Assembly (NCBI GenBank): GCA_052170135.1
Contig: JBQNBC010000021.1
Coordinates: 1 to 12,519, forward strand
DNA: 12,519 bases
Reading direction: 5' to 3'
Source: Wolinella sp052170135
GTDB taxonomy: Bacteria > Campylobacterota > Campylobacteria > Campylobacterales > Helicobacteraceae
Of this stretch, positions 1 to 6,740 are shown one piece after another (position 1 is the stretch's first letter; each line of letters begins with the position of its first letter). The translations under genes and the position numbers were made by a program. A model generated the notes under the pieces. The model was not told the DNA's origin. It did not search any database and worked only from the letters and a program-made list of their open reading frames with translations.

Positions 1-127
1 AGACCTCAGCTGCTCCTTTTACATTGGAAATGAGAGCTGGAGTGGGGGAGAAAGAATCTCCCAAGTCTAAAACTGTCTCCAAAAATCCCCGAGTCGCTTG
101 ATTGCTTTCCAGATGAAAGTATGACAT
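1..127 (-). CDS. Possible N-terminal part of an unrecognised protein, cut by the left edge
   Basis: An open frame starts at the ATG at 127-125 and runs without a stop to the window edge, giving 42 codons (MSYFHLESNQATRGFLETVL at the start). The start is supported by AAGGAG at 137-142, nine bases upstream. The same frame stays open upstream to a TAA near 206-208, but those codons hold no ATG, so the SD-preceded ATG is the best choice. I see no signal peptide, membrane segment or known motif, and I do not recognise the family. It follows the CPFC membrane protein on the same strand with a gap of about 140 bases, so it could be the last gene of that operon or a separate unit. An opposing plus-strand frame is also open to about position 100 but has no start and a shadow-like composition. 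Confidence 0.45.
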   Translation of the reverse strand, partial: MSYFHLESNQATRGFLETVLDLGDSFSPTPALISNVKGAAEV

Positions 128-226
128 CGCTTTTGGCTCCTTGGCGTTATGGAGATTTTCCACAAAGGTTAAATTTTTATTTACTTTTTGGAATTCTAGT
201 TCTTATCACTTAATCTCCGATAAAAA

Positions 227-316
227 GTATCATATAGCCAAATAATGCAAACTTTTTGTGCGCTTAGCCTAAAGCCAAACGCCATTCGCCAAAAAATAGC
301 GTATCACATAGCCAAA
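227..316. repeat. Short direct repeat at the 3' end of the CPFC membrane protein gene
   Basis: The 16-base word at 227-242 (GTATCATATAGCCAAA) recurs at 301-316 with one mismatch (T to C at the seventh base). The right copy lies inside the last codons of the membrane protein gene, where the minus strand reads FGYVIRY. The left copy lies beyond its stop codon, where one minus-strand frame reads KKFALFGYMILFIGD and then stops. It may be a partial tail duplication or chance. Confidence 0.4.
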
Positions 317-1228
317 AAGTATCACCAACAATGCAGTATAAAACCAAAGAACATAACGCATAATGCGACCGCTATCTAGATTCCTCGCATAAATCTTCCT
401 CACACCAATGCCCACTCCAAGCGATGCACCACCAAAAAGCAACGCATAAATCAAATATCCAACACCAAAATAATCGCCCTGCAAAATACAAAATGGGCAA
501 GTGTGCGTAGGTATCTCGTAAATATATGGTGAGAAAAAATAGACAATCCCATACAAGGCGCCTACAACAAAGATTAAGTTGCCGATACTAAAAAGAATCA
601 CACCTCTAAAAAAGTAACCGCTACACAAAAGCAAGAAGCCAAAAACCAACGGATAGATTCCTCTGACATCTAAACCGCTAGCACCATTTGATAAAACGCC
701 TCCAGAGCCAAAAATAGTCGCGCAACAGCTAACAAGTCTCATAGGTTCAAGCGAAACAATCGCAAAGAGTGTCCATATATATTCAGCAAGCATCAGAATA
801 AAAAATAGCGCAAAAAAGCCAAATTTCCAGCGAAAATACGGCTGATTCTCCAACGTTCTATCATCATGATGAGCAAAAAGCCAAGTCGTGCCAAGTGCTA
901 GCACAAGCACCTTAAAGCCCAAAAGCCACCAACCAAGCGCAAGCGCACCAACTACGCCAGTAGCACACATTGCACCAAGTAGCCGCGGCGCAAAAGAATC
1001 GAGTAAAAAAGCATAATAAAATAGAAGAATCCACTTCGCCAAAAGTAAAAATCTAATAATCGCTCCACTAAGCTCGCCAAGCGCAAATAGACGATACTGC
1101 TTTGGAGCAAAACTCAAAGCCTCGTATCCATTGGCGATTCTTATAGCATTTATACAAGCAATAAAACCAAGCCCCAAAGCAACACTCTCAGCCCCCAAGT
1201 AGGCGACTACACCACTGCTAAGAATCAC
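269..1228 (-). CDS. Polytopic inner-membrane protein with a CPFC motif, ABC-transporter associated
   Basis: This is a very hydrophobic protein of about 319 residues, probably with eight or more membrane segments. I do not recognise a named family. The clearest marks are THTCPFC (cysteines at 244 and 247), followed by a short loop and another membrane segment, and a CC pair at 168-169. Such paired cysteines could bind a metal or cycle through a disulfide; this is inference. A charged HHDDR stretch near residue 120 lies between two membrane segments. I chose GTG at 1228-1226 because it makes a GTGA overlap with the stop of the upstream ATPase gene and has an AAGATGG element at a usable distance; a TTG at 1237 would add three residues but sits directly against that element. 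It follows an ABC ATPase and permease, so it is probably a partner of that transporter. Confidence 0.85.
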   Translation of the reverse strand: MILSSGVVAYLGAESVALGLGFIACINAIRIANGYEALSFAPKQYRLFALGELSGAIIRFLLLAKWILLFYYAFLLDSFAPRLLGAMCATGVVGALALGWWLLGFKVLVLALGTTWLFAHHDDRTLENQPYFRWKFGFFALFFILMLAEYIWTLFAIVSLEPMRLVSCCATIFGSGGVLSNGASGLDVRGIYPLVFGFLLLCSGYFFRGVILFSIGNLIFVVGALYGIVYFFSPYIYEIPTHTCPFCILQGDYFGVGYLIYALLFGGASLGVGIGVRKIYARNLDSGRIMRYVLWFYTALLVILFGYVIRYFLANGVWL

Positions 1229-1887
1229 ACCAAACAACCATCTTTAAGCTCGATATGGCGCGAAAAAAATCCGCCATCAAGCAACTCGGAATCGTGTGAA
1301 GACACGATAAGCGTGCGCCCCTCGCTCTTTAACTCCTCTAAAAGCATGAGAAAATCGCGCTTTAGCACGGGATCTAGGCTAGCTGTAGGTTCATCAGCTA
1401 GTAAAATTGTGGGTGAATTAACAAGTGCTCGCGCAATTACAACGCGCTGTTGCTCTCCACCTGAAAGATCGCGTGCAAGGCTCTTTTCCTTATTTTGCAT
1501 GCCAAATCTAGCCAAAACCCCGCGTACGCGCTCCTCAATCTCCAAGAATCCAACATTAAACGGAATCATTGCAAGCGCAACATTCTCCATCACGCTCATA
1601 TCAGGCACAAGATGAAATCTCTGAAAAATAAAGCCGATATTTTCTAAGCGAAATCTAGTTGTTGCATAATCTGGCATAAGCGATAGATGTTTACCGCAAA
1701 CGCTAAGCTCCCCGCTACTGGGTCGTGTAAGCGCGCTTATTAGCGATAAAATTGTACTTTTGCCACTACCGCTAGCACCCTTTAAGAGACACGATTCCCC
1801 AAGTGGAATCTCAAACGAAATATCAAATACTCCGCGCTCCCCACTTTTGTCTCTAAAAATCTTACTAACACTTTTAAAAACTATCAT
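1225..1887 (-). CDS. ABC transporter ATP-binding protein, LolD/MacB type
   Basis: This 220-residue nucleotide-binding subunit should power the adjacent permease. All core motifs are visible: Walker A GASGSGKST at 37-45, Q-loop glutamine at 89 in IFQRFHLVP, signature LSGGEQQR at 141-148, Walker B ILLADEPTAS at 161-170 with the catalytic glutamate at 166, and the switch histidine at 198 in SSHDS. The FQ.F.L.P..SV.ENV stretch is typical of the LolD/MacB/FtsE group, whose members drive mechanotransmission or lipoprotein release rather than simple import. I chose ATG at 1887 because it forms an ATGA overlap with the permease stop and has GAGG about seven bases upstream. An in-frame ATG at 1926 adds 13 residues without family resemblance. 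The substrate is unknown. Confidence 0.93.
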   Translation of the reverse strand: MIVFKSVSKIFRDKSGERGVFDISFEIPLGESCLLKGASGSGKSTILSLISALTRPSSGELSVCGKHLSLMPDYATTRFRLENIGFIFQRFHLVPDMSVMENVALAMIPFNVGFLEIEERVRGVLARFGMQNKEKSLARDLSGGEQQRVVIARALVNSPTILLADEPTASLDPVLKRDFLMLLEELKSEGRTLIVSSHDSELLDGGFFSRHIELKDGCLV

Positions 1888-3059
1888 CGTATTACCTCGC
1901 CAGCCTCTGTCATTGCGCCACGCCATACTGGAATCATCACCGCACTCAAATATAGCATCGCACCAAAAATAACATATGTAACAGCCTCAAAGAAACCAAC
2001 CCCAAAGCGTGCGCTAAAAGGCAACGCAAGGTCGCTAGAGCTGATAAAAATTGCACTCAAAAATGGCGCGTCAAACAGATATACAAAAATATATGCTGCG
2101 CAAAGCGCAAAACTCATAGAAATTAGCACCAACCATGAATGTTCAAAAAACTTAAGCGCCATCACCTCTCCAACGCTCCATCCAAGTGCCCTTTTCAGTG
2201 AGATCTCCATACGCTCACCAGCACTAAGTCCGCTAGCCTTTTCGTAAATAAGAATCCATATAGAAAGGAGCACAGTAATAAAAAGCGCCAAAAATAGACC
2301 GCTCTTATAATCAAGCAATGATGAATAAGCGAGCAAAATTTGCTCTTTTGTGAGAATCTTACTATCAGGATAGCGCTCACTCAGCTTTTTAGCAACTGTT
2401 GCCACCTCCTTTGGATTTGCGACTTTTATAATTATGTCGCTTACCAAATCCCCATCAAGCCCAAGAATCTCACTCGCAAGATCGCGCTCAACAAGTATAA
2501 AATCATATAGTCCATCTCCGCTCAGAACTCCGCCAAGCCCAAGTCTAATAAGCTCTCCATCTGGAGAGACAAAAGCCAAAGAATCCGATGAAAAGCTCAA
2601 ATCCATAGCGCGTTTTACACCTTCGCCAACGCGCATAAGCCCAGGCTTATCACCAAATAGCGAAAGAATCTCATATTTGATTTTATGATTCTCCTCGCTG
2701 CCTAGATATGGGTCGATACCAAGAATCGTAAAGTTAGCACCGCCATTTTTTAGTGATGAGTGTGGAAAAAAATAATACCCCCATACTCTACCCACAGCCC
2801 ACTCCACGCCAGCAATCTCAAGTATCTCAAATACACGCCTCTCCTCTATGCCTTCCATTCTGCCGCCGACCACCCTCTGCATCGTAATATCCGGGAGTCG
2901 CCCTATCTGCTCCATATTTACCTGCTTGATAGAACTAGCTATGAAAAGTATAGAACTAGCGATGAAAGCCACTAAAAAAAGCGCAAAAAACAACGGTAGA
3001 TTCTTGGCACGTTTACGCCTAAAAGAGGCAAAGGATAGTGCAATAAGCGAAAGATTCAA
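1884..3059 (-). CDS. ABC transporter permease, MacB/FtsX fold
   Basis: This 391-residue permease has the layout of the MacB/LolC/FtsX superfamily: one membrane segment near the N-terminus (about 21-44), a large periplasmic domain of about 210 residues, then three membrane segments (about 254-273, 308-330 and 354-378). The region after the second segment (SAGERMEISLKRALGWS) resembles the conserved cytoplasmic coupling element of FtsX-type permeases. The start is TTG at 3059-3057, supported by AAGGA eight bases upstream and by lying two bases after the stop of the preceding small gene; no ATG fits as well. It overlaps the ATPase gene by four bases. Only one permease is present, so it would act as a homodimer. 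It could move a lipoprotein, a metal or heme ligand, or transmit force; the sequence does not decide. Confidence 0.88.
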   Translation of the reverse strand: MNLSLIALSFASFRRKRAKNLPLFFALFLVAFIASSILFIASSIKQVNMEQIGRLPDITMQRVVGGRMEGIEERRVFEILEIAGVEWAVGRVWGYYFFPHSSLKNGGANFTILGIDPYLGSEENHKIKYEILSLFGDKPGLMRVGEGVKRAMDLSFSSDSLAFVSPDGELIRLGLGGVLSGDGLYDFILVERDLASEILGLDGDLVSDIIIKVANPKEVATVAKKLSERYPDSKILTKEQILLAYSSLLDYKSGLFLALFITVLLSIWILIYEKASGLSAGERMEISLKRALGWSVGEVMALKFFEHSWLVLISMSFALCAAYIFVYLFDAPFLSAIFISSSDLALPFSARFGVGFFEAVTYVIFGAMLYLSAVMIPVWRGAMTEAGEVIR

Positions 3060-3061
3060 TG

Positions 3062-3370
3062 CTATTTTCCTTGCAGTATTTGTGATGTTTTGTTTGGTGT
3101 GTATATAGGCTTATATACAAATGAGCTAAAAAATGGATCGCTAGCTCCTGGAAAAGTGAGATGCGCACTCATAAAATCTGCATAGGGAAAAAATCGCGTA
3201 TGCAGAGAATCGGAGGCAAAAGCACTACCTTTTGGCAAAAGCATGGAGCCAGATAGCCCATCGCTATCTACCTTTGGCGAAAATAGCCAACCATGCAAAG
3301 CCAAAAACGCCACGAGAACGAGTATAAACAAGAGTAGATTCTTGCTAGCGCGCCACTCTTTTTCCAACAC
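3062..3370 (-). CDS. Small single-pass membrane protein of the ABC operon
   Basis: This protein of about 102 residues has a charged N-terminus, one membrane segment (about 11-30, LLLFILVLVAFLALHGWLF) and a periplasmic tail of about 70 residues without cysteines. I do not recognise it. The reading frame is supported by its tight packing: it overlaps the SLAC1-like gene by one base (TAGTG) and ends two bases before the permease start. The start is uncertain: GTG at 3370 lies only two bases after GAGGAG, while TTG at 3367 has a better five-base spacing and would remove one residue. The tail carries FFPYADFMSAHLTFPG and many aromatic and serine residues. It is likely an accessory periplasmic part of the transporter. 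Confidence 0.72.
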   Translation of the reverse strand: MLEKEWRASKNLLLFILVLVAFLALHGWLFSPKVDSDGLSGSMLLPKGSAFASDSLHTRFFPYADFMSAHLTFPGASDPFFSSFVYKPIYTPNKTSQILQGK

Positions 3371-4335
3371 TACTCCTCTAATATGCAGATTTTATGGTCG
3401 CGAATATTACGAATGGTCTTAATGCTAACAAGCAACACAACAAGTGTACTAAACATCAAAAACAACTCGCCAAGATGAAGATATACGCTCTTTTGACTAT
3501 GCTCAAATGCTGTAAATAGTGCAATAGTAAGCGCAGTCAATGGAAATGTAAAAGCCCACCATGAGATAAAAAATTGCAGTTTTACAAAATTTCGATACAT
3601 AAAAAGTAGCAAAAATGCAAAAAATAGCGCTAAATCAAGCATGCTACGCGCAAATACATCAAAGCTACCGCCAATTTTAAGATACGCAAGGAATCCAATA
3701 GCAGGTGGCGCGATAAATATAAACAGCGTTGGCATAAACTTTTGCGGGAGCTGATTATGAAAAATAATACGATAAAAAATAACGGTAAAAAGCACAATCC
3801 AGAAGAAAATCCCCACGGCAAAGTAGTAATTTAGCACTCCATTAGCCACGCCATCACCCGCAATTGGGACGATTAGATTCCCAACGATTGGTATAAACCA
3901 CGCTGGGTTGCTGTGCGTGATCTCTAGATTGTTATTAATCCAAAAGCTAATAGTGTAAAAGGTCAAAAATGTGTGCACACCAGCACCCAATACAAATAGA
4001 ATCGTGTGTACTAATATATACTCTCGCCACGCCGCTGAAAGTAGCAATAAGGCGATAGAAAATGCAGCAAAGAAATTTATACGAATTGAGTGCGAAAACT
4101 CTCGCATTACATTCTCGCGAAATAGCACAAACTTCAGCAAATAAACACAAAATATAAAGACAAAGAGTATCGATGTAAATATGCGAAGAATCTCAAATGG
4201 CAAATAAGGAATCCCGATCACCTCGTGAGCCTTTAAAAACGCTATACTAAGCCCGCCAAAGCCCATTACCACGGCGAAAAACATTATAGGGAAATTCGCC
4301 ACCCTGCCCTCTTTACACTTTATACCTTCGCACAT
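3370..4335 (-). CDS. SLAC1/TehA (TDT family) anion channel or exporter
   Basis: This 321-residue protein has about ten hydrophobic segments, as in the TehA/SLAC1 (tellurite-resistance/dicarboxylate transporter) family. Diagnostic stretches are FPIMFFAVVMGFGGLSIAF at 15-33, NPAWFIPIVGNLIVPIAG at 143-160, and FFISWWAFTFPLTALTIA at 255-272, which match the family pattern of a fixed asparagine/proline stretch and an aromatic-rich WW..TFPL segment. Members move anions such as chloride, nitrate, sulfite or dicarboxylates; which one here is not visible. The start is ATG at 4335-4333 with AAGGAG six bases upstream, overlapping the ccoG stop, so its translation is probably tied to ccoG. Presence between ccoG and the ABC genes is unusual. 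It is not a TehB-linked tellurite locus, as no methyltransferase is nearby. Confidence 0.87.
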   Translation of the reverse strand: MCEGIKCKEGRVANFPIMFFAVVMGFGGLSIAFLKAHEVIGIPYLPFEILRIFTSILFVFIFCVYLLKFVLFRENVMREFSHSIRINFFAAFSIALLLLSAAWREYILVHTILFVLGAGVHTFLTFYTISFWINNNLEITHSNPAWFIPIVGNLIVPIAGDGVANGVLNYYFAVGIFFWIVLFTVIFYRIIFHNQLPQKFMPTLFIFIAPPAIGFLAYLKIGGSFDVFARSMLDLALFFAFLLLFMYRNFVKLQFFISWWAFTFPLTALTIALFTAFEHSQKSVYLHLGELFLMFSTLVVLLVSIKTIRNIRDHKICILEE

Positions 4336-4345
4336 TATCCACTCC

Positions 4346-5710
4346 TTAGCGTATCAAATCAGCACGCGGATACGTAAAAACCGTATCACGGAAGACAACT
4401 ATCTCTGGCTTGCCAATGGCGTAAGCACGGATTTGTATTGGTAGCGACGTATCCTTGCGTGTGTCACTTGATAGCTTCTCATGCGTCTCTAAAACAACCA
4501 CTTTTTTGACCTTTTTACCAGGCTCAAGCTTAAATGATTCTGTTGGACGCTTAATTTTTATATTTGGATTCCCAACGACCTCAAAATAGTATTCATGCAC
4601 AACCTTGTCTGTGTTTTGAAACAAAAACACATATGAATTCTCTACGCTTGATTCTTTAATACTGTAAAGCTCTGTAGCATGGTTAATATTTAGCAACATA
4701 TACTCTTTCTTGCCACTCATAAAGATCAGCAATCCCATAACAAGCACGAGTGAAGCAGTATAGGCAATTGTCTTAAAGCGCATATATCGCACATTTGTGT
4801 TCTTGTCTATCGACTCTGGCGATGTCCAGCTAATAAGCGATGGCTTACCAAGATTAGCCATTACTTTCGTACAGGCATCAGCGCACTCAAGGCAGTTTAT
4901 ACACTCAAGCTGCATTCCTTTGCGAATGTCAATATGCGTCGGACAAACCTTCACGCACGATTCGCAACCAGTACATTCAGCACCTTGTGTTTCTGGTTTT
5001 TTCCATAGCTTCACGCCACTTGGGTTAAAAACTCTACCACCGCGATTATAGTCGTACACAGTCATAATCGTATCATTGTCATATAGCACCGACTGCACAC
5101 GACTATAGGGACATATATAAATACAGAAATTCTCTCTTAAATAGATAATGTCAAAAAATAGCACAGCTACAATCACAAGCAAGAATCCGATAAGAATCGT
5201 GTGCTCTTTTGGATTTGCTAAATAGTCAAAAAACTCTGCAGGCGGGACAAAATACCAGATAAAATTAGAAGCAGCGATGGTTGAGATTCCTATCCAAATC
5301 AACATTGCCGCACCTTTTTTTAGCTTATTTACCCCTAGCGACATATCTGGTTCTTGTTGCTTGTTTGAGATCCTCTTTCTTAAACCGAGAATCTTTGTCT
5401 CAATCAAATCTCGATAGATAATCCTAAATATAGTCTGTGGACAGCTCCAGCCGCACCACACACGCCCAGCAAGCGTCGTAATAAAAAATATCCCCAAAAA
5501 TAGCAACATAAGCAAAAATGGCATGAGATACAGCTCCTGCATGTCAAAGCTCACGCCTAGCAGATGAAGTTGCTTATGGTCAAAAGAAAGTAAAAATATC
5601 TGATTCCCATTAATTTGCACAAAAGGCACAATCATCACGACAAAGGTTATTATCGCGAATACAAAATAACGCTTTTTGTAATATGGCATCGCCTCAGCAG
5701 CTTTGCTCAT
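4346..5710 (-). CDS. ccoG: Cytochrome c oxidase accessory protein CcoG (FixG/RdxA)
   Basis: CcoG is a membrane-bound iron-sulfur protein that reduces Cu(II) so that copper can be built into cbb3-type cytochrome oxidase. The 454-residue length is normal for the family. Visible features are membrane segments at about 14-32, 60-80, 134-154 and 171-190; the conserved CGWSCPQ at 86-91 and CIYICPYSRVQ at 196-206 (both CxxxC); two ferredoxin-type 4Fe-4S sets, C246/C249/C252/C256 and C270/C273/C276/C280; a further membrane segment at about 313-331; and a C-terminal periplasmic immunoglobulin-like FixG domain from about 345. The start ATG at 5710 overlaps the stop of the upstream regulator gene by four bases (ATGA) and has AAGGAGGG just upstream. 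The ccoNOQP genes themselves are not in the window. Identification is firm. Confidence 0.97.
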   Translation of the reverse strand: MSKAAEAMPYYKKRYFVFAIITFVVMIVPFVQINGNQIFLLSFDHKQLHLLGVSFDMQELYLMPFLLMLLFLGIFFITTLAGRVWCGWSCPQTIFRIIYRDLIETKILGLRKRISNKQQEPDMSLGVNKLKKGAAMLIWIGISTIAASNFIWYFVPPAEFFDYLANPKEHTILIGFLLVIVAVLFFDIIYLRENFCIYICPYSRVQSVLYDNDTIMTVYDYNRGGRVFNPSGVKLWKKPETQGAECTGCESCVKVCPTHIDIRKGMQLECINCLECADACTKVMANLGKPSLISWTSPESIDKNTNVRYMRFKTIAYTASLVLVMGLLIFMSGKKEYMLLNINHATELYSIKESSVENSYVFLFQNTDKVVHEYYFEVVGNPNIKIKRPTESFKLEPGKKVKKVVVLETHEKLSSDTRKDTSLPIQIRAYAIGKPEIVVFRDTVFTYPRADLIR

Positions 5711-6327
5711 TTTTCCCTCCTTGAAAGCTTAGATTCCTCATTTGCAATATCCTTTAATTTCCGTGATTTTACATAGTCGCCAAGCGAGCTGCGACTTATA
5801 CCAAGCCGTCGTGATATTTCGCTTAGTGTGGCATTTGCCTGAAGCAGTCTTAATATCTCAATCCTAAGTGGTTCATATTTTGACAACGAGACACCGCCTT
5901 GGGGTCGCCCACGCACACGCTGCTTTACCTCCATGCGCTTTAAATCCTGAATAGAATCAAGCAGTCGCAAAACATCAAGAATCTCACTATCCCTAGATAT
6001 CCACACGTTTTGATACGTGAAATATATCGAGATACTTCGCTCAAATAACACCCTAAAGAGCTCGAGAATCTCAACTCTGTGCTCGCTAAATACCCAAGCA
6101 TCATATGCGATCAGTCTTGAATTGTGTGGAAGTGCGCTTATGTATTCAATAAGTGGCTTGCGCTGTTTTAGATTCTTATTTGGTGCGGAAAAGCATGTAA
6201 AAATCGAGCCTACAAAATACTCATTCATACTAGCAAAGCGTGTATTTGCTGATTCTTGTAGGCTTAGCGGGTCATAGTGAGATGCGGATCGGTAGAGGAT
6301 ATGGACTATGTTTTGCAACTCAGCCAT
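5707..6327 (-). CDS. Recombinase-fold DNA-binding protein, probably a regulator
   Basis: This 206-residue protein matches the layout of a small serine recombinase: an N-terminal resolvase-like domain (about 1-125) and a Hin-type helix-turn-helix (GRPQGG at 140-145, then LSEISRRLGISRSSLGDYVK at 168-187). Aligning by eye to gamma-delta resolvase, YRSAS at 12-16 covers the YARVS motif and keeps a serine at 16; R56 fits Arg45 and D76 fits Asp67. The positions of Arg8, Arg68 and Arg71 are Ser14, Ala77 and Phe80, so three catalytic arginines appear lost. That suggests it binds DNA without cutting it. It heads the ccoG operon with a four-base overlap. The ATG at 6327 has a strong SD, GGGAGGGGGG. It could still be an active but divergent recombinase; I favour a transcription regulator, perhaps of its own operon. 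Confidence 0.8.
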   Translation of the reverse strand: MAELQNIVHILYRSASHYDPLSLQESANTRFASMNEYFVGSIFTCFSAPNKNLKQRKPLIEYISALPHNSRLIAYDAWVFSEHRVEILELFRVLFERSISIYFTYQNVWISRDSEILDVLRLLDSIQDLKRMEVKQRVRGRPQGGVSLSKYEPLRIEILRLLQANATLSEISRRLGISRSSLGDYVKSRKLKDIANEESKLSRREK

Positions 6328-6361
6328 TCACACCCCCCTCCCATTCAAAAATCAAGCTGTG

Positions 6362-6391
6362 AATGTAGCACATTTTTACGAAAAAAACCAA
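6362..6391 (-). promoter_or_regulatory. Predicted promoter of the regulator-ccoG operon
   Basis: On the minus strand an extended -10, TGCTACATT, lies at 6370-6362 and a weak -35, TTGGTT, at 6391-6386, with an 18-base spacer that is T-rich. Transcription would begin near 6355, giving a leader of about 28 bases that contains the G-rich ribosome binding site. No convincing FNR or Fur operator was seen. It is divergent from the rpsU promoter. Confidence 0.5.
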
Positions 6392-6416
6392 ATATTTACA
6401 GATTTATTCGTTAGCG

Positions 6417-6445
6417 TTGTCATTTAATCTGCTTTTGGCTAGGAT
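6417..6445 (+). promoter_or_regulatory. Predicted sigma-70 promoter of rpsU
   Basis: TTGTCA at 6417-6422 and TAGGAT at 6440-6445 are separated by exactly 17 bases, giving a transcription start near 6452 and a leader of about 44 bases before the rpsU ATG. The -35 boxes of the two divergent promoters are about 25 bases apart, so a protein bound between them could affect both. Confidence 0.6.
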
Positions 6446-6450
6446 TGCGC

Positions 6451-6464
6451 TCTCCTTTTGGAGA
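6451..6464 (+). other. Small hairpin in the rpsU leader
   Basis: TCTCC and GGAGA form a perfect five-base stem around a TTTT loop, right at the predicted transcript start. It is followed within 20 bases by the SD element AAAGGTGGTGA. It could protect the 5' end or affect translation, or be chance. Confidence 0.35.
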
Positions 6465-6495
6465 ATATTCAAAAAGAAAAGGTGGTGATTTATAG

Positions 6496-6708
6496 ATGCC
6501 AGGAGTTAAAGCTAGAGAAAACGAGTCTTTTGAAGAGGCCTATCGACGCTTTAAAAAGCAAGCAGATAGAAATCTTGTTGTAACCGAGAGTCGCGCAAGA
6601 AGATTCTTCGAGCCGATGACTGAAAAGCGCAAAAAGCAGAAAATCAATGCACGCAAAAAGATGCTCAAAAGACTCTACATGCTACGCCGATACGAATCGC
6701 GACTATAA
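6496..6708 (+). CDS. rpsU: 30S ribosomal protein S21
   Basis: This 70-residue basic protein of the small ribosomal subunit binds near the 3' end of 16S rRNA and helps initiation of translation. It carries the S21 marks: a start of MPGVKARENESFEEAYRRFK, the RFFEP.TEKRKKQK stretch in the middle, and the C-terminal RLYMLRRYESRL that closely matches Campylobacterota S21 as I remember it. The full family length is present. The ATG at 6496 has AAAGGTGGTGA about eight bases upstream, a strong ribosome binding site. It is transcribed alone here, divergent from the ccoG operon, and followed by a strong hairpin. Identification is firm. Confidence 0.97.
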   Translation: MPGVKARENESFEEAYRRFKKQADRNLVVTESRARRFFEPMTEKRKKQKINARKKMLKRLYMLRRYESRL

Positions 6709-6714
6709 TCCAAA

Positions 6715-6740
6715 GCGCAGAATCAAGTACGATTCTGCGC
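6715..6740 (+). terminator. Hairpin after rpsU, likely terminator or 3' stabiliser
   Basis: GCGCAGAATC at 6715-6724 and GATTCTGCGC at 6731-6740 form a perfect ten-base stem with a six-base loop, starting seven bases after the rpsU stop. There is no clear T-run after it, so classical intrinsic termination is uncertain; it may instead protect the 3' end of the mRNA. The stem contains both orientations of the AGAATC word that is common in this part of the window. Confidence 0.55.

Noticed and set aside
1..102. Plus-strand frame open from the left edge to about position 100
   Set aside because: It has no visible start, is rich in lysine and serine, and is opposed by a minus-strand frame with an SD-preceded ATG.
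2848..3108. Plus-strand open frame across the start of the permease gene
   Set aside because: The minus strand carries the overlapped operon with membrane-protein features; this frame has no ribosome binding site or motif.
6333..6338. C6/G6 tract in the ribosome binding site of the regulator as a phase-variation switch
   Set aside because: Six bases is shorter than the tracts that usually vary in Campylobacterota, and it fits as a plain strong SD element.
6338..6360. FNR/CRP-type operator near the ccoG promoter (TTGAT half)
   Set aside because: Only one half-site is present; the partner half ATCAA at the right spacing is missing.
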